Shown here: in pieces, positions 1 through 7,996 of the stretch
Numbering within the stretch: position 1 is the stretch's first letter
Layout: every line of letters starts with the position of its first letter
NCBI GenBank assembly: GCA_035526505.1
Contig: DATLCF010000002.1
Coordinates: 248,001-312,000 of the forward strand
Direction: 5' to 3'
Source: DATLCF01 sp035526505
Lineage (GTDB): Bacteria; Patescibacteriota; Saccharimonadia; Saccharimonadales; UBA4665
DNA length: 64,000 nucleotides
Notes under the pieces: model-generated
Told to the model about the DNA's origin: nothing
Seen by the model: only the letters and a program-made list of their open reading frames with translations
Database searches by the model: none
Position numbers and translations under genes: made by a program

Positions 1-1
1 T

Positions 2-148
2 ACCTTCTTAACCGAATTCCAAACCAAGCTGGCTGCCGTAGACGAACAGGCCTTGCAAGCCAAACTGCAATCGTCCGAGGCCGCTATGAATCAAACTGCC
101 AATGCCACGCTACTCAAAGTGCAACAGGCTGTAGGCCTGCGCCCCTAA
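2..148 (+). CDS. C-terminal fragment of an unidentified protein (cut by window edge)
   Basis: An open frame enters from the left edge and ends at TAA 146-148, leaving 48 codons. The visible part is rich in Gln, Ala, Leu and Lys and looks like one or two amphipathic helices ending in the tail VGLRP. It lies 4 bases upstream of the pseudouridine synthase on the same strand, so co-transcription is likely. I do not recognise the family, and the N-terminal part is outside the window. Confidence 0.6.
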   Translation, partial: TFLTEFQTKLAAVDEQALQAKLQSSEAAMNQTANATLLKVQQAVGLRP

Positions 149-152
149 TATC

Positions 153-1016
153 ATGGCCGTATTTACTGTTGGCGAAGAGCAAAAAGGCCTGCGGCTGGAC
201 GTATTTATAACCGGCCGCATGCCACGCCTTAGCCGTGCCTATGTCCAAAAGCTAAGCGATGACGGCAAAATAGTGGTAAACGGCCACGCCCAAAAAGCAG
301 GTTCTAAGCTACGCGAAGGCGACAAGGTGGTTATTAATTACAACGAAGCCGAGCTGGATAATATTCCGCATATTGACCTGCCCGTATTATACGAAGACGA
401 CGACTGCGTGGTTATTAACAAACCGGCCGGTGTGCTTACGCACTCCCAAGGCTCGTTCCAGCCCGAAGCCACGGTGGCTACCTTCTTGCGCAACAAACTG
501 CAAGGCATGGAGGGTGAGCGGGCAGGGGTAGTACACCGGCTGGATCGGGCCACCAGCGGGGTGATTATTGGGGCCAAAAACCAGGCAGCGCTCAGTTTTT
601 TACAAAAACAATTTGCACTACGCAAGGTTAAAAAAACCTATGTGGCTGTGGTGCAGGGCCAGCCAGATCCGGCCGAAGCAATCATCGACATGCCTATCGA
701 ACGCAACCCTAAAGCGCCAGCCACCTTCCGTGTGGGCCAAAATGGCAAACCGGCTATTACGCATTACCGCATGCTGCAAGCAGGCGAGCATTACAGTTTG
801 ATCGAACTCAAGCCCGAAACCGGCCGTACCCACCAACTGCGCGTGCATTTGCAAAAAATTGGCCACCCCATTGTGGGCGACCCACTATATGGCGACGGCC
901 ATTACGGCGACCGGCTATTTTTGCACGCGCTCAGCCTGGAAATCACCGTACCGAATCGCGAGCGCAAAACATTCACCGCGCCATTACCGCCGGAATTTAA
1001 AGAGCAAATAAAATAA
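153..1016 (+). CDS. RluA/RluD-family 23S rRNA pseudouridine synthase
   Basis: The 287-residue product should isomerise specific uridines of 23S rRNA to pseudouridine in the cytoplasm. An S4 RNA-binding domain occupies about residues 13-70. The catalytic domain follows, with the signature HRLDRATSG and catalytic Asp131, and the later motif PETGRTHQLRVH near residue 225. Length and order match RluD-type enzymes, but the exact target uridines cannot be assigned from sequence. Its TAA overlaps the next ATG by one base (TAATG), so it is translationally coupled to the delta' gene. Confidence 0.93.
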   Translation: MAVFTVGEEQKGLRLDVFITGRMPRLSRAYVQKLSDDGKIVVNGHAQKAGSKLREGDKVVINYNEAELDNIPHIDLPVLYEDDDCVVINKPAGVLTHSQGSFQPEATVATFLRNKLQGMEGERAGVVHRLDRATSGVIIGAKNQAALSFLQKQFALRKVKKTYVAVVQGQPDPAEAIIDMPIERNPKAPATFRVGQNGKPAITHYRMLQAGEHYSLIELKPETGRTHQLRVHLQKIGHPIVGDPLYGDGHYGDRLFLHALSLEITVPNRERKTFTAPLPPEFKEQIK

Positions 1017-1885
1017 TGACCGATATTGTCCTGCACGCCCACACTGCCAGCCAGCTAGAGCAGTTCATTGCCCAGCCCGCGCACGCCGTGCTGCTTACCG
1101 GCGCCGACGGCATAGGCAAGGCAACACTGGCCGCATATCTAGCCGCGCAAATACTGGAACTGCCAGCCGACAAGCTAGCGCAGTACCAATATGCCAAGCT
1201 GCTGGGTGCCCAGCGAGGGACAATTCCCATCGAGAGTATCCGCGAGTTGACCCACTTTTTGCAGCTTAAAACCATTGGCACCAAACCACTGCGTCGCGTG
1301 ATTATTGCCGAACATGCCCAGGGCCTCACCCTTGAGGCCCAAAACGCTTTCCTTAAGCTATTAGAAGAACCGCCCAGCGACACTATTATCATCCTTACCG
1401 CTGACACACCGCGGGCGCTGTTGCCCACCATCCGTTCCCGCCTGCAAACCATTGCCGTTAACGCACCGCCAGAGGCAGAACTAAAAAAACACTTTGCTAG
1501 CGCAGGCAACGACGAAACCGCCATTGCCCGCGGCTATTTCCTGAGCGGCGGCCTGCCAGGCCTGATGCATGCGCTGCTGGCTGACGACACCGCGCACCCG
1601 TTACTCAAAAGCGTGGCCGTGGCCAAAGAACTGTTAGGCCAGCCAGTATTCGAACGCCTTGCCAAAGTAGACAGCTTAAGCAAGCAAAAAGAAGAGGCAA
1701 CCCATGTACTGCAAGCCCTGCAGCACATTGCCCAAACCGGCCTGGACCAAGCCGCTGGCAAAAGTGACGCCGCGCGCATTAAACAGTGGCACCGCGTGCT
1801 CAAGCATACCTTTGCGGCTCAAACCGCGATGCAATACAGCGTTAACACCAAACTAGCCCTCACCAACTTAATGTTGCATATGTGA
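1016..1885 (+). CDS. holB: DNA polymerase III delta' subunit (HolB-like)
   Basis: This 289-residue AAA+ clamp-loader subunit would work with the DnaX protein at about 43 kb to load the sliding clamp. The P-loop region is GADGIGKA (residues 29-36), followed by the KLLEEPP helix, a sensor-1 strand and the IRSR motif in place of the usual SRC. Unlike Escherichia coli delta', it has no Cys residues at all, so the four-Cys zinc module behind the P-loop is absent. The start overlaps the previous stop (TAATG). HolB is preferred over DnaX because of the degenerate sensor motif and the lack of a long C-terminal tail. Confidence 0.85.
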   Translation: MTDIVLHAHTASQLEQFIAQPAHAVLLTGADGIGKATLAAYLAAQILELPADKLAQYQYAKLLGAQRGTIPIESIRELTHFLQLKTIGTKPLRRVIIAEHAQGLTLEAQNAFLKLLEEPPSDTIIILTADTPRALLPTIRSRLQTIAVNAPPEAELKKHFASAGNDETAIARGYFLSGGLPGLMHALLADDTAHPLLKSVAVAKELLGQPVFERLAKVDSLSKQKEEATHVLQALQHIAQTGLDQAAGKSDAARIKQWHRVLKHTFAAQTAMQYSVNTKLALTNLMLHM

Positions 1886-1918
1886 GAACCGTGCTCATTT
1901 GCTATAATAATAGGCAAC

Positions 1919-2572
1919 ATGTTTGAGCTGGTCATTATTGCAGGCTTCGGCCTTCTGGCATTTTTCAACACCACCGTGCATGACGATGAATTTGCCGGCG
2001 CCTCGCGTAAAATCAGCGACCGCCTGGGCAAATTGTGGGACATTGCCCACCAGGGCATGCGCGAAAACCGTTTTTTGCGTGCCGAAAAAGCCTTGCTAAC
2101 CATTCTTAAAATAGACGAGCGCAATGCCGCTGCCTACAACCGCCTGGGCATTTTGTATGCCAAGCAAAAAGAATATCGCGACGCTATCGACTGTTTCGAA
2201 ATTGCCAGCAGCATCGAAGCCACACCCTCAAGCCTGCATAACCTGGGCCTTATTTACTATGAAACCGAAAACTATGCCAAAGCCGCCATTGCATTCGAAC
2301 AAGCACTCAAGCTAGAAGACGACCTGGCCGCCCGCCACGTTGCCTACGCCAAGGTACAAGAAAAACTAGGCAACGAAAAACTGATGTTCCAGGCCCTGGA
2401 CAAAGCCGTAGACCTAGAACCCAACAAAGAAACGCTGACATTACTGCAAAAAGCCTACAAAGACCGCCACATGGACAAAGAAGCCGACATGGTAGAGCAA
2501 AAACTCAAAAAACTCATTGTGCCCGCCGGCCGACCCAAACGCATGATGCGCCCCCGCCGCGTGGCAGTATAA
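1919..2572 (+). CDS. Membrane-anchored TPR-repeat protein
   Basis: The 217-residue protein starts with a hydrophobic segment (about residues 2-17) that probably anchors it in the membrane. About four tetratricopeptide repeats follow between residues 40 and 190, with typical phrases such as AYNRLGILYAKQ and SLHNLGLIYYE. A basic tail RPKRMMRPRR ends it. TPR arrays bind partner proteins; the partner here is unknown. A perfect TATAAT at 1903-1908 ends 10 bases before the ATG, so the transcript has almost no leader. Confidence 0.8.
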   Translation: MFELVIIAGFGLLAFFNTTVHDDEFAGASRKISDRLGKLWDIAHQGMRENRFLRAEKALLTILKIDERNAAAYNRLGILYAKQKEYRDAIDCFEIASSIEATPSSLHNLGLIYYETENYAKAAIAFEQALKLEDDLAARHVAYAKVQEKLGNEKLMFQALDKAVDLEPNKETLTLLQKAYKDRHMDKEADMVEQKLKKLIVPAGRPKRMMRPRRVAV

Positions 2573-2623
2573 CAATTGCCGCAACGCCTCTTATCTGCTA
2601 AAATACCTCTGTTATTCGATTAT

Positions 2624-2699
2624 GCCGACATAGCTCAGTGGCTAGAGCGGCTGTTTTGTAAACAGCGGGTCGTGGGTTCGAATCCCTCTGTCGGCTCCA
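2624..2699 (+). tRNA. tRNA-Thr (anticodon UGU)
   Basis: A complete cloverleaf is visible. The acceptor arms GCCGACA (2624-2630) and TGTCGGC (2689-2695) pair fully. The D-arm contains AGCTCAGTGG, the anticodon loop reads TTTGTAA giving anticodon TGT, and the T-arm contains GGTTCGAATCC. The CCA end is encoded at 2697-2699. A TAAAAT box lies about 20 bases upstream. Confidence 0.97.
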
Positions 2700-2723
2700 T
2701 TTCTGGTATAATAATCCAGTCCT

Positions 2724-2807
2724 GCAGGGATAGTGAAGCGGTCAAACACGGTTGACTGTAAATCAACTCCTTCGGGTTCGGGGGTTCGAATCCCTCTCCC
2801 TGCACCA
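2724..2807 (+). tRNA. tRNA-Tyr (anticodon GUA)
   Basis: This is a long-variable-arm (class II) tRNA. Acceptor arms GCAGGGA (2724-2730) and TCCCTGC pair perfectly, the anticodon loop contains GTA, and an extra arm sits around CTCCTTCGGGTTCGGG. The discriminator is A and CCA is encoded. TATAATAAT lies just upstream, inside the small inverted repeat CTGG...CCAG. Confidence 0.97.
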
Positions 2808-2847
2808 AAAGAAAGCGGGTCTGCCAGTGGCAGGCCTGTTTTCTTTT
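2807..2847 (+). terminator. Hairpin terminator of tRNA-Tyr
   Basis: A 19-bp stem (with three G-U pairs) joins AAAAGAAAGCGGGTCTGCC to GGCAGGCCTGTTTTCTTTT around the loop AGT. The right arm supplies the U-rich tail. The loop-proximal TGCCAGTGGCA recurs in the related repeat near tRNA-Trp. Confidence 0.85.
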
Positions 2848-3069
2848 GTGGAGGCGAAAGGGATTCGAACGACAAAGTCCGGGGGACTTTGGCCGCCCGA
2901 AGCCCGAAGGGTTCCCTTGGCAAATTTATAATTTTAATTTGCAGGGAAGGTCGAATGCCGGAACCCGCAGGGTCGAGGATAGCCGGGGGCTGTCCGAGCT
3001 ATCCATGCTTGGCCACCCATGTCCCGCTTGCGATGCTAAGCGCAAAATAAGGAATCCCTCTCCCTGCAC
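2848..3069 (+). repeat. tRNA-Tyr-adjacent structured repeat with a duplicated tRNA 3' end (copy R1)
   Basis: No credible gene is seen here. Positions 3052-3069 repeat the last 18 bases of tRNA-Tyr (2788-2805) exactly. Counting from TGCAGGGA at 2940, the core 2940-3068 is flanked by the inverted ends TGCAGGGA and TCCCTGCA. Inside are stems such as GGATAGC/GCTATCC, and at 2875-2895 CAAAGTCC/GGACTTTG. Read on the reverse strand, the core shares GGCCAAGCAT and CTCGACCC with copies near 22.0 and 25.45 kb. It may be a remnant of integration at tRNA-Tyr or a tRNA-derived repeat. Confidence 0.7.
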
Positions 3070-3078
3070 TCTCCCTCT

Positions 3079-3103
3079 AATAAGAAGATTCTTATTGTAT
3101 AAT
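3079..3103 (+). promoter_or_regulatory. Palindrome abutting a -10 box ahead of a small gene
   Basis: A perfect 18-base palindrome, AATAAGAAGATTCTTATT (3079-3096), is followed one base later by TATAAT (3098-3103). That placement would let a dimeric regulator occlude the promoter of the small gene starting at 3132. Confidence 0.55.
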
Positions 3104-3131
3104 TACTGTCAGACTAAGTTCGGAGAATATT

Positions 3132-3341
3132 ATGGCCTATGAATATCCAAACCCTGCCAAGGAAATACCGGAACATCTAGGACCCTTCTATGATGGAATA
3201 ATTGCAGGGCTAGAAGAACGTCGTAAAGCTGGAGTGTTTGATGATCTTGATGCACTGGTGGCAGAGTTGGTTAGCGACCCTGGTGGGCTGCAGGCCTTTT
3301 TTGACGCGCAAGGATGCGCAGAATCAGACTACCCCCAGTAG
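3132..3341 (+). CDS. Small acidic protein of unknown function
   Basis: A 69-residue frame begins at an ATG preceded by GGAG at a suitable distance (CGGAGAATATT). It has its own TATAAT at 3098-3103. The product is acidic and probably helical (FYDGIIAGLEERRKAG, FDDLDALVAELVSD) with no signal peptide. I do not recognise it. The ribosome-binding site and promoter make it more credible than a chance frame. Confidence 0.55.
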   Translation: MAYEYPNPAKEIPEHLGPFYDGIIAGLEERRKAGVFDDLDALVAELVSDPGGLQAFFDAQGCAESDYPQ

Positions 3342-3545
3342 AATCGTATATTTCATAGATCACGCTGCACTATGAAAGTCAGGCTTGAAGCACTGGAGAA
3401 TTGACGCCGATATGGCAGCTCAACAAAAACCCCTTTGTTCCTGAAAACAGGCATGCCAGGTTTGTTTTTTGTTTTAACATACACCCGCGGAAAAATATGT
3501 TTGATGCTACTACCGCGCCAAGCATAACCCTGATAAAATGAATAT

Positions 3546-6113
3546 ATGAAAGTGGAGGTGGCCAAAAGGCGTTGGTGGCGTTGGTGCCGCGTTATGCTTG
3601 TCGCCATTGTGGTTCTTAACCTCAATTATGTGGCGCTTACCGTATTCCATCCTGCGCAGAAAGCGGCAGCAGCAACGCTTACGTGGGACGGCGGCGGCAC
3701 TGACGGCACTTGCGGCGGTAGTGCGGGCGATGGCAACAAAATGTCCTGCGCACTAAACTGGTCTGGCGACACGCTACCCACCAGCACCGACGCGATTAGC
3801 TTTAGCGGTACCTCCACCAAAAACGCGGTGGCTGACACTGCTTTTACCAGCACGATTATCGCCTATGCCAGCGCCAGCCCATATACCGGTACCATAACCT
3901 TGCAGCGCAGCCTTACGATGACCGGTAGTTTTGTACATTCAGGCGGCACCTTCAACGCTGGTGCAAACAATATGTCGGTTGGAACTGGCTTCACGATAGG
4001 GGGTGGCACTGCGTTTACCGCACCAAGCACGACGCTGACCGTTGGCGGAACAATAGGCATAAGCGGTGGGACTTTTAATGCCAACAACGGTACGGTAAAG
4101 ATTACGGGCAGTAACAGCGCCTTTATCGACTGTAACAGTTCGGTTAATTTTAACCTTGTCCAGTTTGAGTTAACCGGCAGTGGCAGCCGAACAATTAGGG
4201 GCTTAAACACTGCATGCACCATTCCGCTCGGCAACAATCCAACTGTAAACAGCGGAGGCACGAGTACTCATATTGTCTTAACTGGCTTTACCGGAGGGTC
4301 GGCCATCCTGAGTGGCAGCGGCACACTTACTTACGATGGCACCATCGAAAATGTAACTAACAGTGCTTTGAGCGGGTTTAGTGCGGTAGATGGCGACGAT
4401 TTTATCAATACTAGCACTAGTATAAGCTTAAGCGCTATAAGCCAATTTACCCTCAGTAACAACCTGACTATTACTGCGGGAACGGTTACCGCACCCAGCG
4501 GCACGCTGTCGGTAGGCAATGTGTTTACCAACAACGGTACGTTTACGGCCAATAGCGGCACGGTGGTGGCCACCGCCTCAAGCCCGGTGACCTATGTGGG
4601 CACCTTTACGGGCAGCAGTGCGTTGCACAACTTTACCGTCAGTGGCGCTGGTTCTGTTACGTTACCGGCATCGGCCACTACAACGCTTACTGGCGGGCTT
4701 ACCTCTACCAGTAGCGGTGGGGTTGTGCAATCCGGGGGTACGGTAGAGCTTCGCGGCAGCAGCAGTGCGACATTTGGGCCCACGAGCGGTACGTCTACTT
4801 GGACACTGAACAATCTGACATTCTCTAACAGCAGCGGCAGCGCCCGTACCATTACCACGGGTACTGGTGGCAGTGGTACTGTTACCATTGGCGGCATCCT
4901 AATTGTTGGCGCCAGTGGCGATACCGCAGCAACCAACCTGTCTATGGGTAACATTGGCTGGGTACTCAGTGGTACCAGTGGCACCCCGTTTCGGCCGCTC
5001 GCCAGCCCGGCTGCATCGATAAGCTCCGGTACCAGCACAGTCACGTTTTCGGGCAACAATACTTCTGGCAATACAACCGTACCAACGGTTTCTTACTACG
5101 ACCTGGTGATTTCTAACGCCAGCGAGACATACGACCTGGGGGGCGTAACAAGTGCGCACAACCTTACCCTTGCCAATGGCACGCTTGATGCCACCACAAA
5201 CAACTACATTCTGACCGTAAGCGGCAATTTCGCCAAGCAAAGCGGCACATTCACGCCGCGGGCCGGCACCGTGTATCTGAACGGTACCAGCCAACAGGTA
5301 AGTGGTTCGTCCTCGTTCTATAACCTGGCCAAAAGTACGGCAGCGGCCGACAGCCTTACATTTGCAGCTGGCAGTACTCAAACAGTAACTGGCGCGCTTA
5401 CCCTTAGCGGCGCGGCTAGTAACCGGCTTAGTTTGCGGTCCAGCGCAGCGGGCTCAAGCTGGTTTATTAACCCTTCCGGCAGCCGCAGTGTGCAATATCT
5501 AGACGTTATGGACAGCACTAACACTAATCTAAGCGCCATTGACGCCCGGGATGCAGGCAATATCGACTCCGGCAATAACGGCGGCTGGATATTTGGCACC
5601 GCAATCACTAGCGCATCCACAACAACAGCAGCAGCCACATCTGGTGCAGCTGCAACACCTTCTGCCACGCAAGCGTCTGCCGAGACCGAAGCGCTTACCT
5701 CCGAGTCTTCGGTAACCACTACTGCAGCAGCAACGACCAAACCCATAACCGTACCGCAGTTCCAAGTACGCGTGGTAAACAACAAAAATCAACCGCTGGA
5801 GGGTGCAGAAGTGTACCTGGCCGGTGTAAATGCCCGCGCCAAAACCAACAAACAGGGTTATGCCACCTTCCGCAACATACCTGCCGGCACATACCTGGCA
5901 ACCGCAACATACAAAGGCAAAAAAGCCAGCCAAAAGCTAACCGTTGCCATGGGGCAAGTTAACGCCATAACCATTACCGTGCCAGGCGCCGATTCTTCTG
6001 TGCGCATGTATTGGTGGGGGCTGCTGTTTCTGTTACCGTTCATACTCTTCTTTATCTTATTCAAACGCCGCCATGATGGCAAAGACGACAATACCCCTAA
6101 CCATTCCGCCTAA
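3546..6113 (+). CDS. Large Ser/Thr/Gly-rich beta-helical surface protein with C-terminal Cna-B-like domain and membrane anchor
   Basis: The 855-residue protein has a basic N-terminus (KRRWWRW) and a signal or transmembrane segment at about 15-38. About 600 residues of Ser/Thr/Gly/Asn-rich repeats follow, typical of a secreted parallel beta-helix. A Thr/Ala-rich linker (about 680-740) leads to a carboxypeptidase-regulatory/Cna-B-like beta-sandwich (NQPLEGAEVYLAGV, GYATFRNIPAGTY). A transmembrane helix (about 818-838) and a short basic tail end it. It is probably displayed on the cell surface, perhaps for adhesion. It has no LPxTG-type sorting signal, so anchoring is by the C-terminal helix. 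The next gene overlaps its end only if an upstream start is used there. Confidence 0.8.
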   Translation: MKVEVAKRRWWRWCRVMLVAIVVLNLNYVALTVFHPAQKAAAATLTWDGGGTDGTCGGSAGDGNKMSCALNWSGDTLPTSTDAISFSGTSTKNAVADTAFTSTIIAYASASPYTGTITLQRSLTMTGSFVHSGGTFNAGANNMSVGTGFTIGGGTAFTAPSTTLTVGGTIGISGGTFNANNGTVKITGSNSAFIDCNSSVNFNLVQFELTGSGSRTIRGLNTACTIPLGNNPTVNSGGTSTHIVLTGFTGGSAILSGSGTLTYDGTIENVTNSALSGFSAVDGDDFINTSTSISLSAISQFTLSNNLTITAGTVTAPSGTLSVGNVFTNNGTFTANSGTVVATASSPVTYVGTFTGSSALHNFTVSGAGSVTLPASATTTLTGGLTSTSSGGVVQSGGTVELRGSSSATFGPTSGTSTWTLNNLTFSNSSGSARTITTGTGGSGTVTIGGILIVGASGDTAATNLSMGNIGWVLSGTSGTPFRPLASPAASISSGTSTVTFSGNNTSGNTTVPTVSYYDLVISNASETYDLGGVTSAHNLTLANGTLDATTNNYILTVSGNFAKQSGTFTPRAGTVYLNGTSQQVSGSSSFYNLAKSTAAADSLTFAAGSTQTVTGALTLSGAASNRLSLRSSAAGSSWFINPSGSRSVQYLDVMDSTNTNLSAIDARDAGNIDSGNNGGWIFGTAITSASTTTAAATSGAAATPSATQASAETEALTSESSVTTTAAATTKPITVPQFQVRVVNNKNQPLEGAEVYLAGVNARAKTNKQGYATFRNIPAGTYLATATYKGKKASQKLTVAMGQVNAITITVPGADSSVRMYWWGLLFLLPFILFFILFKRRHDGKDDNTPNHSA

Positions 6114-6147
6114 AAGACGTACGCTAGCGCCATGCTACACTTGGTGC

Positions 6148-6696
6148 ATGGCTTCATCCAGCTGGAAACATCTTTCTTCGGCTTACGTGCACCAAAATCC
6201 ATGGTACAAAGTGCGCCAGGACCAGGTGATTATGCCCAATGGGAAGCCGGGGGTGTACAACGTAGTAGAAACCCGCGGCAGTGTGTATATACTGCCCATT
6301 ACTAAAGAAGGTAATATCGTACTGGTGCGACTTTTTCGCTACACTACCCAATCGGATTCCTGGGAAATTCCAGCCGGAGGCATAGAGGATGAGGAACACC
6401 CCTTGTTGGCCGCCAAAAGGGAATTACAGGAAGAACTGGGTTGTGAAGCCGAAAAATGGGAAAATTTGGGCAGTATTGAACCTGCGAACGGTATCATGAG
6501 TGCCAAAGGACACATATTCTTAGCGCAGGGTCTTGCCAAACAGGGTAAAAATGAACAGCTCGAAGAAGGTATAACCGAAACAAAAGCCTTTACCCCTGGC
6601 AAAATCCGCCACATGCTAGCCGACAACATTATTGTAGACGGTCCTACACTGAGCGCATTGCTATTGGCCATTGCCAAAGGCCGCCTGACCTTATAG
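6148..6696 (+). CDS. Nudix hydrolase, ADP-ribose pyrophosphatase-like
   Basis: The 182-residue product carries an intact Nudix box running from GGIEDEE through RELQEELG, so Mg-dependent diphosphate hydrolysis is expected. The fold resembles ADP-ribose pyrophosphatases: an N-terminal beta domain, then the box, then a variable loop ending GITETKAF. An upstream in-frame ATG at 6073 exists but lies inside the previous gene. I chose 6148 because TACACT (6136-6141) ends six bases before it, the leaderless spacing seen repeatedly in this window. Confidence 0.85.
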   Translation: MASSSWKHLSSAYVHQNPWYKVRQDQVIMPNGKPGVYNVVETRGSVYILPITKEGNIVLVRLFRYTTQSDSWEIPAGGIEDEEHPLLAAKRELQEELGCEAEKWENLGSIEPANGIMSAKGHIFLAQGLAKQGKNEQLEEGITETKAFTPGKIRHMLADNIIVDGPTLSALLLAIAKGRLTL

Positions 6697-6742
6697 CCCT
6701 TGGATAAAACGTTATTTTCTGCTATCATTTACCCTGTTATAT

Positions 6743-6817
<75 letters not shown>

Positions 6818-6882
6818 GATATTTACAAACCTGTTGTACTCTGTTAAAATTAGGATAATTGTTTTATAAAGTTTGAGAATAT

Positions 6883-7089
6883 ATGGCTACAAAAAACACG
6901 AAGCGCAAAATTGTTGGTATGGTAAGCGAAGAATCCGGCGAACGGATTTATTACACTACCAAAAACACCATGAACACGCCCGACAAACTGTCTTTACGTA
7001 AATACAGCCCTAGGCTACGCAAACACGTGGTATTTACCGAAACCAAGAAAAACCTGGGCCGCAACGAAGTCAAACCCCGCAAACACTAG
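6883..7089 (+). CDS. rpmG: 50S ribosomal protein L33 (bL33), cysteine-free form
   Basis: The 68-residue basic protein contains the L33 core YYTTKNTMNTPDKLSLRKYSP, ending in RLRKHVVFTETK. The positions that hold CxxC pairs in zinc-binding L33 proteins are non-Cys here (YSPRLRKH), so it is a zinc-independent variant. The C-terminal extension KKNLGRNEVKPRKH is longer than usual. It lies between tRNA-Thr and a terminator, as rpmG often does near tRNA genes. Confidence 0.9.
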   Translation: MATKNTKRKIVGMVSEESGERIYYTTKNTMNTPDKLSLRKYSPRLRKHVVFTETKKNLGRNEVKPRKH

Positions 7090-7098
7090 AAAAACCTG

Positions 7099-7120
7099 GG
7101 CCGCAACGAGCGGCCTTTTT
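7099..7120 (+). terminator. Rho-independent terminator after L33
   Basis: Stem GGCCGC/GCGGCC with loop AACGA is followed by TTTTT. The left arm comes from a 22-base direct repeat of the gene's own 3' end (7046-7067 equals 7088-7109), 42 bases downstream. Confidence 0.85.
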
Positions 7121-7134
7121 AATTTGTAATTGTT

Positions 7135-7929
7135 ATGTTTGGTTTTGAGCTAACACTGGAAGATATTCACGCTGGAGCAGGCCGGGAGACGCACAAATTG
7201 CTCTATGGCGAACGCTATAAGGCTGTTGCTAAAGCGAGCTGCGAGGCTGTACTTGCCGGTAATCACGGTGCATATTATGTGCCAGCCGTTCTTTTTGTGC
7301 TGCGATCTACGGTAAACACGCTTGGCCAACCCGAGATTCATGAGCGTTTGCCACTTGAAGTTGCAGAAAGATCCTTGATTAGCCAAAAATATGCGCGCAC
7401 CATCGTAGAAGCTGGCGGGATTAGGCAACTTGAGACATTCTACGCAAGTAACTAATCTTTTCGCAATCTGGGATACAACGGCGTAGAAGAACTGCACACA
7501 CCGGGCTATATGGAATCTCTGGCCCTGGGGGCCATTACTGATGTCGCCCTCATTGCCGGCGGTGCGCGCCGAGCACTCGACGCACATGGAATTACCAGCA
7601 ACACGACTACCATTATTAAGCGCAGCCCCCGGCTTCTGGCACTTTCCGGTGTTACCAGAGAAAGTTCGGCGCCTATTAGTAGCCGCTTGGGGCTCCCATA
7701 TGCCGATCCTGGTCATTTTGTCGTGCACCAACCAAGAGAACAACGGCCAGAAGTGAGTTTTGCCCCAGAAACACTTGCCTTTATTAGAAACCACATGGCA
7801 GAAAAGAGCGGATGCCCCGCAGCTGCCGTAACGCCAGAAGGCAGCACAGTCAGTATATTACAAGCCGGCTGGAACGATCTGGTCCCCCTCCTAGTACCCC
7901 CGCATGCCACCGTTAATGCGCACCAATAG
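7135..7929 (+). pseudogene. Unidentified gene interrupted by an in-frame TAA
   Basis: Two frames lie in the same register. The first (106 codons, 7135-7455) ends at TAA 7453-7455. The next 18 codons have no start before ATG 7510, and the frame then runs to 7929. Without the stop this would be one protein of about 264 residues. The first half is helical (LEDIHAGAGRETHKLLYGE) and the second has an Ala-rich Rossmann-like start (ALGAITDVALIAGGARRAL). I recognise no family. It could be a recent nonsense mutation, a sequencing error, readthrough, or two small genes. No clear ribosome-binding site precedes 7510. Confidence 0.45.
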
Positions 7930-7996
7930 GCGATAGGGTGAAAATACCGGAGGTTACTTTACATTGGTCATGGCTTGGCAAGCCAACGGCTTAGAC

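Noticed and set aside
2848..2895. A reverse-strand tRNA suggested by TGGAGGCGAAAGGGATTCGAAC
   Set aside because: The T-arm to CCA spacing is two bases short and no matching 5' half or anticodon stem exists.
2642..2923. Reverse-strand open frame across tRNA-Thr and tRNA-Tyr
   Set aside because: It is antisense to two intact tRNAs and a terminator; its openness comes from tRNA sequence.
4592..5933. Long reverse-strand frames antisense to the beta-helical surface protein
   Set aside because: They are shadows of its Ser/Thr/Gly-rich codons; composition is Val/Pro/Leu-biased and there are no ribosome-binding sites.
3546..6113. LPxTG-type sorting signal on the large surface protein
   Set aside because: The C-terminus has a membrane helix and basic tail but no LPxTG or LAxTG motif.
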